Assembly: GCF_030036535.1 (NCBI RefSeq)
Contig: NZ_CP080388.1
Coordinates: 1,426,001-1,490,000 of the forward strand
Direction: 5' to 3'
DNA length: 64,000 nucleotides
Source of the DNA: Agrobacterium cucumeris
GTDB lineage: Bacteria; Pseudomonadota; Alphaproteobacteria; Rhizobiales; Rhizobiaceae
Every line of letters begins with the position of its first letter. Within the stretch, counting starts at the first letter, position 1. Position numbers and translations under genes: made by a program. Positions 19,690 to 28,323 of this stretch are shown here, piece by piece. A model generated the notes under the pieces. The model was not told the origin of the DNA. It made no database searches and saw only the letters and a program-made list of their open reading frames with translations.

Positions 19690-20721
19690 ATGAGAGCGAT
19701 TGTCGCCCACGGGGCAAAGGATGTGCGCATTGAGGAGCGGCCGGAGGAAGCGCCGGGGCCGGGAGAAGTGCGGCTTCGTCTGGCCCGGGGCGGAATTTGC
19801 GGCAGCGATCTGCACTATTACAACCATGGTGGTTTTGGCGCGATACGGCTTCGCGAACCCATGGTGCTCGGCCATGAAGTCTCCGCCGTTATCGAGGAGC
19901 TCGGTGAAGGCGTTGAAGGCCTGAAGGTCGGTGGTCTTGTGGCAGTTTCGCCGTCCCGCCCGTGCCGCACCTGCCGTTTTTGTCAGGAAGGCCTGCACAA
20001 CCAGTGCCTCAATATGCGCTTTTATGGCAGCGCCATGCCTTTCCCGCATATTCAGGGTGCTTTCCGCGAGGTTCTGGTGGCGGATGCCCTGCAATGCGTG
20101 CCGGCTGACGGCCTGGGCGCCGGTGAGGCGGCCATGGCGGAACCGCTGGCGGTGACGCTGCATGCCACCCGCCGCGCCGGTGATTTGCTGGGAAAACGCG
20201 TTTTGGTGACGGGCTGCGGCCCCATCGGCATTCTCTCCATCCTCGCTGCCCGCCGGGCGGGTGCTGCCGAAATCGTCGCGACCGACCTTTCCGATTTCAC
20301 ACTCGCCAAGGCGCGCGAAGCGGGTGCGGATCGTGTCATCAACAGTAAGGATGAGCCCGATGCGCTTGCCGCTTATGGCGCGAACAAGGGTACTTTCGAC
20401 GTTCTCTATGAATGCTCTGGCGCTGCCGTGGCGCTTGCCGGCGGCATCGCGGCACTCCGGCCGCGCGGCATCATCGTCCAGCTCGGGCTGGGTGGCGATA
20501 TGAGCCTGCCGATGATGGCGATTACCGCCAAGGAACTCGATCTGCGCGGCTCCTTCCGCTTCCACGAGGAATTCGCCACCGGCGTCGAGCTGATGCGCAA
20601 GGGCCTGATCGACGTCAAGCCATTCATCACCCAGACCGTCGATCTCGATGACGCCATCTCGGCCTTCGAATTCGCCTCCGACCGCAGTCGGGCGATGAAA
20701 GTCCAGATCGCTTTTTCCTAA
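19690..20721 (+). CDS. idnD: L-idonate 5-dehydrogenase-like zinc alcohol dehydrogenase
   Basis: The 343-residue protein (ATG at 19690 after GGGAG; 25 upstream in-frame codons rejected) has the length of E. coli IdnD. The catalytic zinc site is GGICGSDLHYY and GHEVSAV; the structural zinc site is CRTCRFCQEGLHNQC. The Rossmann domain has VLVTGCGPIGILSILAARRAG. IdnD oxidises L-idonate to 5-ketogluconate, which the divergent IdnO-like enzyme would reduce to gluconate. The gene ends in a strong terminator. Other polyol dehydrogenases of the family are alternatives. Confidence 0.85.
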   Translation: MRAIVAHGAKDVRIEERPEEAPGPGEVRLRLARGGICGSDLHYYNHGGFGAIRLREPMVLGHEVSAVIEELGEGVEGLKVGGLVAVSPSRPCRTCRFCQEGLHNQCLNMRFYGSAMPFPHIQGAFREVLVADALQCVPADGLGAGEAAMAEPLAVTLHATRRAGDLLGKRVLVTGCGPIGILSILAARRAGAAEIVATDLSDFTLAKAREAGADRVINSKDEPDALAAYGANKGTFDVLYECSGAAVALAGGIAALRPRGIIVQLGLGGDMSLPMMAITAKELDLRGSFRFHEEFATGVELMRKGLIDVKPFITQTVDLDDAISAFEFASDRSRAMKVQIAFS

Positions 20722-20747
20722 GTGCTTCCGCATATTTGTGCGACCCT

Positions 20748-20781
20748 AACCGGCGGTGGCTAGTTCCACCGCCGGTTTTTT
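20748..20781 (+). terminator. Rho-independent terminator after idnD
   Basis: AACCGGCGGTGG (20748-20759) pairs with CCACCGCCGGTT (20766-20777): twelve perfect base pairs, a six-base loop, and a run of T up to 20781. It closes the idnD transcript 27 bases after the stop. Confidence 0.92.
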
Positions 20782-20815
20782 ATCGAGAGATTTCAGCCTT
20801 AGCAGACCATCATCT

Positions 20816-20831
20816 ATGTTATCGGTATCAT
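20816..20831. promoter_or_regulatory. Second GntR/IdnR-like operator, imperfect
   Basis: ATGTTATCGGTATCAT differs at two of 16 positions from the perfect palindrome upstream of idnO. It lies downstream of the idnD terminator and upstream of the GbsR-type gene. It could be an auxiliary site for DNA looping around idnD or a chance resemblance. Confidence 0.4.
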
Positions 20832-20914
20832 AAATTATCTGCGAAAGATTTCCTGGTTCTCCCGGCCTATCCGGCCCAGCATCTGCTGACGTATCGCCAG
20901 TCGAGCTGCACATT

Positions 20915-20928
20915 TTGACGCAGGTCAA
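20915..20928. promoter_or_regulatory. Fnr/FixK-type box upstream of the cyd operon
   Basis: TTGACGCAGGTCAA matches the TTGA-N6-TCAA form of Fnr/FixK/FnrN sites; the symmetry extends by two bases on each side (TTTTGAC/GTCAAAA). It lies 76 bases before the regulator gene that leads the cydDCABX cluster. Oxygen-limited activation of a cytochrome bd operon by Fnr-type proteins is well known. Confidence 0.8.
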
Positions 20929-20964
20929 AAAGGTGATTTGCCGCCCGTCATTTTTTGCGTTATC

Positions 20965-20990
20965 GAAATTTCAGAAATTACTGAAAATTC
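20965..20990. promoter_or_regulatory. Inverted repeat just upstream of the GbsR-type gene
   Basis: GAAATTTCAG (20965-20974) and CTGAAAATTC (20981-20990) are ten-base arms with one mismatch and a six-base spacer. The repeat ends 13 bases before the ATG at 21004. It may be the regulator's own operator; that is inferred from position. Confidence 0.45.
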
Positions 20991-21003
20991 AGGAAACAAA
21001 GAA

Positions 21004-21582
21004 ATGCCGACCAGCCTGTCACCACTCGTTCAGTCCTTCGTGCTGCATTTTGGCGAGATGGGCAGCCGCTGGGGCATCAACCGCACCGTCGGCCAAGTCT
21101 ATGCTTTGCTTTACATATCGCCGCAGCCGCTTTGCGCCGATGAGATTGTTGAGGCGCTTGGCATTTCCCGTTCCAATGTCTCGATGAGCCTGAAGGAGCT
21201 TCAGGCGTGGAACCTTGCAATTCTCAAGCATTTTCCCGGCGACAGGCGCGATTTTTTCACGACGCCGGAGGATGTCTGGCAAATTCTCCGCACCCTTGCC
21301 GAAGAGCGCAAGAAGCGCGAAATTGATCCCACGCTGAGCGTATTGCGCGAAATTCTGATGGAGACGCCGGAGAACGAAGATGAGCGGCATGCGCAAAAGC
21401 GCATCGATGAGATGAAGACGCTGATCGAGCAGCTCACCGGCTGGTATGACGATGTGAAGCGGCTGGAGACGGAGAGGCTGGCCTCCCTTCTGGCGCTCGG
21501 CTCAAAGGTCACGAAGCTGCTGGAGGCGAAGGACAAGATCGTCTCTCTTGCAAGACCCCGCGGCGCGAAAAAGGACAGGTGA
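21004..21582 (+). CDS. GbsR/MarR family transcriptional regulator
   Basis: The 192-residue protein starts MPTSLSPLVQSFVLHFGEMG; the 22 open codons upstream overlap the operator region and are not used. The winged helix segment is PLCADEIVEALGISRSNVSMS, with its first 20 residues shown here as the recognition region, followed by KELQAWNLA. A C-terminal helical part (about 110-185) probably mediates dimerisation. The GbsR group regulates various operons; here the gene leads cydDC with a four-base GTGA-type overlap region and is likely a local regulator of the cyd genes or of a linked stress response. Confidence 0.85.
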   Translation: MPTSLSPLVQSFVLHFGEMGSRWGINRTVGQVYALLYISPQPLCADEIVEALGISRSNVSMSLKELQAWNLAILKHFPGDRRDFFTTPEDVWQILRTLAEERKKREIDPTLSVLREILMETPENEDERHAQKRIDEMKTLIEQLTGWYDDVKRLETERLASLLALGSKVTKLLEAKDKIVSLARPRGAKKDR

Positions 21583-21593
21583 GGAGATCGGTC

Positions 21594-23390
21594 ATGAACA
21601 TGTCCGCACAAATCCGCCAGTCGGCCGATAGCGATGGCGCAGACTGTCCTGTGCCGGTTTCGGTCTCACCTGAAACGCCGAGGCGGCGCTTCTTCAGCAC
21701 TGCCAGCCGCAAGACCACCCGCGACAACACTGCCGTGAAGGCGACGCGCGCACCGGCGGTGGGCAGATCCGTCGCCCTGGTGCATGTTCTGGCGGCCCTG
21801 CTCTGGTTGCCGCAGGCGGGCCTGCTGGCCTTTTCCGTCGGAAAAATCGCTGATGGCGAGCCGATGATGGCAATCGTGCCGGCGGCCGTCGCGGTTCTTA
21901 TTCTGGGTTTCCTGAAGGCTTGGCTGGAGAAAACTGCCGCGAGACTATCGTTTCGTGCTGCGCGTGCGGCGTTATCGCAGCGGCGGCTGGAAGCGCTTCA
22001 GGCCGTGGCGAAGGTCTCGCCGCTCGATCTGTCGCGCACGGCTTCCGGCGAGGCGGCAAGTGTCGTGGCCGAGGCGGCGGAATCGCTGGTGCCCTATCTT
22101 TCCCGTTTCCAGCCGGCGCGGATGAGGGCGACCATCGTTCCCCTGGTTTTTGTGCTGGTGATCCTGCCGTTTACCTGGATTGCGGCGCTGGTGCTGCTCC
22201 TCTCCATGCCGACCATCCCGCTTTTCATGGCGCTGATCGGCTGGCAGGCCAAGGCGGCGAGCGAAAAGCAGCTGGCCGAGACCGGCAATATGAATGCTTT
22301 CCTGCTGGATCGCCTGCGCGGGCTGGAAACGATCCGCGCACTGGAAGCTGTCGATCTGACTGCCGGGCGCCTCAGCGCCGATGCGCAGAACCTCAAGACG
22401 CGGACGATGGCGGTTCTGAGGATCGCTTTTCTGTCTTCGGCGGTGCTGGAGCTTTTCGCCGCCCTCGGCGTTGCCATGACCGCCGTTTACGTCGGTTTCC
22501 ATCTGCTCGGTTTTCTTGATTTCGGCGCGTGGGGGCAGAAGCTGACACTTGGCGAGGGGCTGTTCATCCTGCTTCTGGCCCCGGCATTTTTCGAGCCGCT
22601 GCGGGAATTATCCTCGGTCTGGCACGACCGGGCGGCGGGGGAAGCAGCACTTGATGCGCTCGACAAGTTGACGCAGGGCGGTGCGACCGTTGCGGGTGAG
22701 GGCAGGGATGTGGCGTTGGCAACATTGCCCACCCCCGGCACGGTGGAGATGGACGATCTGTCCTTTGCCTATCCAGCCTCACAGCCCGTGCTCCGCAATT
22801 TCAATCTCCGCATTCGGGCGGGCGAAACGGTAGCGCTTCTGGGGCCATCTGGTTGCGGCAAATCCACCGTCCTGTCGCTGATCGCCGGGCTGGCTTCGGC
22901 CGGAAGCGGCACGATAAAAATCGGCGGCATCGCCCTTGATGACAAGACGGCTGATACAATTCGAACATCCATCGGCTGGATCGGCCAGAAACCGTTCTTT
23001 TTTGCCGGTTCGCTTAAGGCAAATATCTATTTCGGTCGCCCCGGCATTACGCGGGATATGGTCGAGACAGCGCTTGAGCAGACAGGTCTCGAAAGACTGT
23101 CATCCGCCCGGCAACATCTGCTTGTCGGCGATGCCGGCCATGGCATTTCCGGTGGTGAAGCGGTGCGACTGGCCATTGCGCGCGCCGTTGCCGATCCCGC
23201 GACACGCCTTGTTCTGGCTGACGAGCCGACGGCGCATCTGGACCGGGAAACCGCCGCTCTCATTACGGAAAACCTGCTGCAGCTGGCAAAAGGCAGGACG
23301 TTGATCGTCGCAACCCATGATCCGGTGCTGGCCGCGCGCATGGACAGGGTCGTGGATATGGCGGCGATCCATTCGGGGGATCGGTCATGA
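21594..23390 (+). CDS. cydD: Thiol reductant ABC exporter subunit CydD
   Basis: The 598-residue half-transporter has about six membrane helices (about 60-330) and a C-terminal ATPase with Walker A GPSGCGKST, signature ISGGEAVRL and Walker B LVLADEPTAH. CydDC exports cysteine and glutathione to the periplasm and is needed to assemble cytochrome bd. The ATG at 21594 has GAGGAG ahead of it and is preferred over the GTG at 21579 that overlaps the previous stop. cydC follows with a four-base ATGA overlap. Confidence 0.94.
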   Translation: MNMSAQIRQSADSDGADCPVPVSVSPETPRRRFFSTASRKTTRDNTAVKATRAPAVGRSVALVHVLAALLWLPQAGLLAFSVGKIADGEPMMAIVPAAVAVLILGFLKAWLEKTAARLSFRAARAALSQRRLEALQAVAKVSPLDLSRTASGEAASVVAEAAESLVPYLSRFQPARMRATIVPLVFVLVILPFTWIAALVLLLSMPTIPLFMALIGWQAKAASEKQLAETGNMNAFLLDRLRGLETIRALEAVDLTAGRLSADAQNLKTRTMAVLRIAFLSSAVLELFAALGVAMTAVYVGFHLLGFLDFGAWGQKLTLGEGLFILLLAPAFFEPLRELSSVWHDRAAGEAALDALDKLTQGGATVAGEGRDVALATLPTPGTVEMDDLSFAYPASQPVLRNFNLRIRAGETVALLGPSGCGKSTVLSLIAGLASAGSGTIKIGGIALDDKTADTIRTSIGWIGQKPFFFAGSLKANIYFGRPGITRDMVETALEQTGLERLSSARQHLLVGDAGHGISGGEAVRLAIARAVADPATRLVLADEPTAHLDRETAALITENLLQLAKGRTLIVATHDPVLAARMDRVVDMAAIHSGDRS

Positions 23391-25078
23391 TTGCGCGTTT
23401 TGCCATATTGAAACCTGTCATTGCCCTGTTCTGGTCGGCGCGTCGCGGCATGCTGCTCGCCGGCACGGTTCTGGCCGCAACCACGGTGCTGGCGGGCATC
23501 GGCCTTCTCGGTGTTTCCGGCTGGTTCATCACCGCCACTGCCATTGCCGGTCTGCTTCCGGCAACGGCCTATGCATTTGATGTCTTTATGCCTTCGGCAG
23601 CCATTCGTCTTCTGGCGCTGTCGCGCACCGCCGCCCGGTACGGCGAGCGCATGACCACCCATGAAGCGACGCTCTCCGTGCTCGCGGCGCTGCGCGAAAG
23701 GCTGTTTCGCGGCTTTGCAGCGCCGCAGGCGGCGCAAAATCTGGAAGCGAGGCCCGCCCGCCTGCTGAACCGGTTGACCGCGGATATCGACGCGCTGGAT
23801 TCGCTTTATCTGCGCGTGCTGGTGCCTGCCGCCGTCGCGGTCCTCGCGGCTGTCGCAACCGGCATAGGGCTTGCCTTCCTCAATCCGCTTGCGGGCATTC
23901 TGGCGGCGTTCTTTCTCATTGCGGCAGGGCTCGGCATTTCGGTGCGCTCCGCCCTGCGGGCAGAGAAATTCTCGCGCCGGCGGGCAATCGGGCTTGAAGC
24001 CTTGCGTGCCCGCACGGCGGACCTCGTCAACGGGCAGACGGAATTGCTCACGGCAGGTCGCCTTTCCGCGCAGGTCGCGGCAGTGAGGCGCGCCGATGAC
24101 TATCTGCTTTCCTGCGACCAAGCCTTGAACCGCATCGAAACGAATGCCGGTTTTTCCTTCGGGCTTGCAACGGCGGTCCTTCTGAGCGCGGCTCTGCTCG
24201 GCATGGCCTGGCTGGCGGAGCAGGGAACGGTCAGCGCGCCGGCCGCCGCGCTCGGGTTGCTCGTCTGTTTTGCCGCGCTGGAGCCTTTCACGGCGTTGCG
24301 CCGCGGCGCGATGGAACTCGGCCGTACATTGTTTTCCGCAAGGCGCATCGCGCCGCGCCTTTCAGTGCCGGCCGAGGTCCGTTGTCCGGCTTTGCCCGCC
24401 AGCGGCGTGGCTGCCGAGCTTGAAGGCGTGCGTCTGGAACGGCACGGCAACGACCAGCCGGTCCTGACCAAGATCAACCTTGCCATTGCCGCTGGAGAAA
24501 AGGTCGCGATCATCGGCCCGAGCGGTGCGGGCAAGACCAGCCTCATCCAGCTTCTGGCGGGTGAATTGCAGCCATCGGCAGGTACTGTCCGCGCCTTGCC
24601 CTCTTCGCTCATGACACAACGGAGCCAGCTTTTCCGCGACAGCATCGCCGATAATCTGAGGCTGGCGAAACCCGCTGCGACCGAGCGCGAATTGTGGGAC
24701 GTCCTTGACGCCGCAGGCCTTGCCGAACACGTCAAAACCCTGCCCGCCGGGCTGGAGACGAGGCTTGGCGAGGCGGGGCAGGGGCTCTCCGGTGGCCAGT
24801 CGCGCCGGCTGGCGCTTGCCCGTTTCCTGCTCATCGACAAACCGCTCTGGCTTCTCGACGAGGTGACCGAGGGACTGGACGGCGAGACGGCCCGCGATGT
24901 GCTCAGCCGGCTGTTTGCGAGGGCCGAAGACAAGACTGTCGTGATGATCACCCATAATCGCCGCGAGGCCGAATTCACTGACCGCATCATCGTGCTGAAA
25001 GACGGGCGCCAATTTGATGAATGTCAAAGCGGGACGCCGGAATACGACGTAGTGCTGCAAACATTACGCCGGGACTGA
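23387..25078 (+). CDS. cydC: Thiol reductant ABC exporter subunit CydC
   Basis: This 563-residue ABC half-transporter pairs with CydD. Its membrane domain contains GVSGWFITATAIAGL and the ALSRTAARYGERMTTHE segment that is characteristic of CydC. The ATPase has Walker A GPSGAGKTS, signature LSGGQSRR and Walker B LWLLDEVTEG. The Walker B Glu is replaced by Val (LLDEV... retains DE), so catalysis should be intact. Export of reductant supports heme insertion into the bd oxidase encoded immediately downstream. Confidence 0.94.
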   Translation: MIARFAILKPVIALFWSARRGMLLAGTVLAATTVLAGIGLLGVSGWFITATAIAGLLPATAYAFDVFMPSAAIRLLALSRTAARYGERMTTHEATLSVLAALRERLFRGFAAPQAAQNLEARPARLLNRLTADIDALDSLYLRVLVPAAVAVLAAVATGIGLAFLNPLAGILAAFFLIAAGLGISVRSALRAEKFSRRRAIGLEALRARTADLVNGQTELLTAGRLSAQVAAVRRADDYLLSCDQALNRIETNAGFSFGLATAVLLSAALLGMAWLAEQGTVSAPAAALGLLVCFAALEPFTALRRGAMELGRTLFSARRIAPRLSVPAEVRCPALPASGVAAELEGVRLERHGNDQPVLTKINLAIAAGEKVAIIGPSGAGKTSLIQLLAGELQPSAGTVRALPSSLMTQRSQLFRDSIADNLRLAKPAATERELWDVLDAAGLAEHVKTLPAGLETRLGEAGQGLSGGQSRRLALARFLLIDKPLWLLDEVTEGLDGETARDVLSRLFARAEDKTVVMITHNRREAEFTDRIIVLKDGRQFDECQSGTPEYDVVLQTLRRD

Positions 25079-25144
25079 GTATTTTTCGGGGCTGGCGTGA
25101 TTTCGTAACAGAAGGCCGGCTTCCCATAAAGGTGGGGTAAAACC

Positions 25145-26722
25145 ATGGAACTCGACATCGTGGCGCTGTCGCGCCTGCAATTCGCGGTTACCGCTTTATA
25201 TCACTTTCTGTTCGTTCCCCTGACGATCGGGCTGTCGGTGGTCATCGCCATCATGGAAACGGTCTATGTCATGACCGGCCGGGTGATCTGGCGGCAGATG
25301 ACGAAATTCTGGGGCACGCTGTTCGGCATCAACTTCGTGCTGGGTGTTTCAACAGGCATCGTCATGGAGTTCCAGTTCGGCATGAACTGGAGTTATTACA
25401 GCCACTATGTCGGTGATATTTTCGGTGCTCCGCTGGCGATCGAGGGCATGATGGCCTTCTTTCTGGAAGCCACCTTCGTCGGCCTGTTCTTTTTCGGCTG
25501 GGACAAGCTGTCGAAACTCGGCCATCTCGTTGCGACATGGTGCGTGGCGATCGGCTCAAACTTCTCGGCGCTGTGGATATTGATCGCCAATGGCTGGATG
25601 CAGAACCCGACGGGTTCGGCTTTCAACCCGCAGACCATGCGCATGGAAGTGACGGATTTCGCCGCGGTCCTGTTCAACCCGGTCGCACAGGCGAAATTCG
25701 TTCACACGGTTTCCGCAGGTTATGTCACGGCCTCCATCTTCGTGCTCGGCGTTTCCGCCTGGTATGTGCTGAAGGGGCGCCACGTCGATCTCGCCAAGCG
25801 GTCGATGACAGTTGCCGCCTCCTTTGGTCTGGCGTCCGCGCTGTCGGTCGTCGTGCTGGGTGACGAAAGCGGTTATCTCTCCACCGAACACCAGAAGATG
25901 AAGCTCGCCTCCATCGAGGCCATGTGGGAAACGGAACCGGCACCGGCACCCTTCACGGCAATAGGTTTCCCCAATCAGGAAGCGCGCGAGACGCATTTCG
26001 CGGTGAAGATCCCCTGGGTGATGGGCCTTATCGGCACCCGTTCGCTCGATACGGAAATCCCCGGCATCAACGATCTGGTGGAACAGGCAAAGACCCGTAT
26101 CCGCGACGGCATCAAGGCCTATGACGCGCTGATGCAGATACGCGCCAGCGGCAAGGGCGCGCAACTGCCGGAAGAGGTGAACGGCACGTTCGCCGAACTC
26201 GGCCACGAGCTTGGTTATGCCCTGCTGCTCAAACGTTATGTCGACGATCCGCGTCAGGCGACAGAAGAGCAGATCGCCAAGGCGGCGGCTGATACGATCC
26301 CGCATGTGCCGACCCTGTTCTGGGCCTTCCGTATCATGGTCGGTCTCGGCATGTTCTTCATCGTTTTGACGGCGACCTTCTTTTATCTTTCAGCCCGCCG
26401 GCGGCTGGACCGTTATCCGCTGTTGCTGAAGGTGGCCGTCTTCGCCATTCCGCTGCCGTGGATTGCCGCCGAAATGGGCTGGGTTGTGGCCGAGTTCGGG
26501 CGTCAACCGTGGATCATCGAGGGCGTACTGCCAACGGCGGCGGCTGTTTCGAGCCTTAGCGCCTCGACGGTTCTGATTACGCTTCTGTGTTTCATCGCCA
26601 TCTACACGGTGCTGTTCATCGTCGAGATGGGGCTGATGCTGAAGGCGATCCGCAAGGGGCCTGATCCGGACCATGAGCCGGAAGCGCCGCTCGTTCCTGA
26701 AAAACTCGTCGCTGCGGAGTAA
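25145..26722 (+). CDS. cydA: Cytochrome bd ubiquinol oxidase subunit I
   Basis: CydA binds hemes b558, b595 and d and oxidises quinol. The 525-residue length matches the long Q-loop (E. coli-like) subfamily. Visible landmarks are LYHFLFVPLTIG with heme-ligand His20, FVHTVSAGYV with a second His near 187, a long hydrophilic Q-loop from about 250 to 380, FWAFRIMVGLGMFF with the axial Met region near 395, and GRQPWIIEGVLPT. About nine membrane helices are expected. The ATG has AGGTGGGG upstream. This is the high-affinity oxidase used at low oxygen. Confidence 0.97.
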   Translation: MELDIVALSRLQFAVTALYHFLFVPLTIGLSVVIAIMETVYVMTGRVIWRQMTKFWGTLFGINFVLGVSTGIVMEFQFGMNWSYYSHYVGDIFGAPLAIEGMMAFFLEATFVGLFFFGWDKLSKLGHLVATWCVAIGSNFSALWILIANGWMQNPTGSAFNPQTMRMEVTDFAAVLFNPVAQAKFVHTVSAGYVTASIFVLGVSAWYVLKGRHVDLAKRSMTVAASFGLASALSVVVLGDESGYLSTEHQKMKLASIEAMWETEPAPAPFTAIGFPNQEARETHFAVKIPWVMGLIGTRSLDTEIPGINDLVEQAKTRIRDGIKAYDALMQIRASGKGAQLPEEVNGTFAELGHELGYALLLKRYVDDPRQATEEQIAKAAADTIPHVPTLFWAFRIMVGLGMFFIVLTATFFYLSARRRLDRYPLLLKVAVFAIPLPWIAAEMGWVVAEFGRQPWIIEGVLPTAAAVSSLSASTVLITLLCFIAIYTVLFIVEMGLMLKAIRKGPDPDHEPEAPLVPEKLVAAE

Positions 26723-26728
26723 ACGATC

Positions 26729-27886
26729 ATGATCCTGCACCAACTCATCGACTATGAAATCCTTCGCATTATCTGGTGGCTGCTGCTTGGCGTATTGCTC
26801 ATCGGCTTCGCTGTAACCGGCGGTTTCGATCTCGGCACGGGCGCGTTGCTGCCCTTCGTCGCGAAGACGGATATTGAGCGGCGTGTCGTCATCAACTCCA
26901 TCGGCCCGGTCTGGGAGGGCAATCAGGTCTGGCTCATCCTCGGCGCCGGAGCGATCTTCGCCGCGTGGCCGCCACTCTATGCGGTGTCATTTTCAGGGTT
27001 TTACCTGGCGATGGCGGCCATCATGTTCGCGTTGATCCTGCGTCCGGTGGGTTTCAAATACCGTTCCAAGCGTGAAAGTGCGGCATGGCGCAGCGGCTGG
27101 GACTGGGCCCTGTTCGTCGGCGGCTTCGTACCGGCGCTGATCTTCGGCGTGGCGATCGGCAATGTGCTGCAGGGCGTCCCGTTCTATTTTAATGATGACC
27201 TCAGGATCTTCTACGACGGCACGACGCTGTTCGAGCTTCTGAACCCCTACGCTCTACTCTGCGGCCTCGTTTCCGTCGCCATGCTGGTGATGCACGGCGC
27301 GGCCTGGCTGGTGCTGAAAACCGACGGTCCGGTTGCGACCCGCGCCCGCGGTTTCGGCAGCATCGCGGCACTTGCCACCACAGTTCTTTTTGCAATCGGT
27401 GGCATCCTGCTGTGGCTTGGTGTCGATGGTTATCGTTTCACCTCGAAAATCGTGACCGATGGGCCGTCCAATCCTCTGGCAAAGACGGTTGAGGTCGCAA
27501 CCGGCGTCTGGTTCTCCAATTACGCGGCGCATCCATGGATGATGCTGGCACCGGCGCTCGGTCTGGCCTTCCCGCTGGTCGCCTTCATATTGCTGAGGCG
27601 CCGCAGGGAAGTGATGGCGCTGCTTGCCAGCTCGCTTGCCATTTTTGGCATCATCGCCACCGTTGGGCTTTCAATGTTTCCCTTCATCCTGCCGTCCTCG
27701 GTCGATCCGAAGTCGAGCCTGACGGTCTGGGATGCGTCGTCCAGCCATATGACGCTGTTCAACATGCTGGTCGTCACCCTCATCTTCGTTCCGATCATCG
27801 TCGCTTACACCTCATGGGTCTATCGCGTCTTGTGGGGCAAGGTGGATGAAAAGGCGATCCGCGACGACAGCGGTCACGCATATTGA
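26729..27886 (+). CDS. cydB: Cytochrome bd ubiquinol oxidase subunit II
   Basis: The 385-residue membrane protein pairs with CydA. It begins with a helix (IIWWLLLGVLLIGFAVTGG), followed by FDLGTGALLPFV and SIGPVWEGNQVWLIL, which are conserved in CydB. A late SSHMTLFNMLVVTLIFVPII helix region completes about eight helices. It starts six bases after cydA and is followed by cydX, so all three subunits are made from one mRNA. Confidence 0.97.
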   Translation: MILHQLIDYEILRIIWWLLLGVLLIGFAVTGGFDLGTGALLPFVAKTDIERRVVINSIGPVWEGNQVWLILGAGAIFAAWPPLYAVSFSGFYLAMAAIMFALILRPVGFKYRSKRESAAWRSGWDWALFVGGFVPALIFGVAIGNVLQGVPFYFNDDLRIFYDGTTLFELLNPYALLCGLVSVAMLVMHGAAWLVLKTDGPVATRARGFGSIAALATTVLFAIGGILLWLGVDGYRFTSKIVTDGPSNPLAKTVEVATGVWFSNYAAHPWMMLAPALGLAFPLVAFILLRRRREVMALLASSLAIFGIIATVGLSMFPFILPSSVDPKSSLTVWDASSSHMTLFNMLVVTLIFVPIIVAYTSWVYRVLWGKVDEKAIRDDSGHAY

Positions 27887-27908
27887 TATCGAGAGAAGGA
27901 GATCAAAC

Positions 27909-28031
27909 ATGTGGTATTTCGCCTGGCTGCTCGGCCTGCCCCTCGCCGCCATCTTCGCCGTCATGAACGCCATGTGGTATGAGCTGATGGAAGAAAACGC
28001 CAAAAAGGCTGAGGCTAAGCTGGAAAAATAA
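27909..28031 (+). CDS. cydX: Cytochrome bd oxidase small subunit CydX
   Basis: A 40-residue protein, MWYFAWLLGLPLAAIFAVMN then a charged tail EENAKKAEAKLEK. The MWYFxWxLG start and the single helix are the CydX hallmarks. CydX stabilises the hemes of the bd oxidase. GAAGGAGAT lies seven bases before the ATG. The larger open frame starting at 27846 overlaps cydB and is not used. Confidence 0.95.
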   Translation: MWYFAWLLGLPLAAIFAVMNAMWYELMEENAKKAEAKLEK

Positions 28032-28053
28032 CGCTTCGGCATGAGACATAAAA

Positions 28054-28080
28054 GGGCGGCATCCGGTCCGGATGCCGCCC
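28054..28080 (+). terminator. Hairpin terminator after cydX
   Basis: GGGCGGCATCCG pairs with CGGATGCCGCCC in a long GC-rich hairpin 22 bases after the cydX stop. The following TCTCGT is only weakly T-rich. The hairpin probably ends both the cyd transcript and the convergent small-gene operon. Confidence 0.75.
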
Positions 28081-28112
28081 TCTCGTAAAACAGCCGTGCC
28101 TATCGCGCGGCC

Positions 28113-28301
28113 TTAGTGGATGGCGATGCCGCGCTTGTCCGCTTCTTCCTTGATGATGTCTTCGACGATTGCTCTCTTGAGGTTTGGATTTCCCAGGAGA
28201 TAGTCGTCAGCGATTTCAAAAATCGACTTCGGGTTATCGGTCCCGTGCAGGGTGTCGAGATCCTGGCCGATTTGTTCTCGCAGGCTGGAATAGTCGTCCA
28301 T
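28113..28301 (-). CDS. Small hypothetical protein
   Basis: This 62-residue acidic protein (MDDYSSLREQIGQDLDTLHG at the start) has no family I recognise. It looks soluble and helical, with no signal peptide or membrane segment. It is the last of three small minus-strand genes with gaps of 22 and 12 bases, so it is probably co-transcribed with the DUF3597 and GlsB/YeaQ-like genes and may share a stress role. Confidence 0.65.
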   Translation of the reverse strand: MDDYSSLREQIGQDLDTLHGTDNPKSIFEIADDYLLGNPNLKRAIVEDIIKEEADKRGIAIH

Positions 28302-28323
28302 TGCGGCTCTCCCGTTTACCGGT

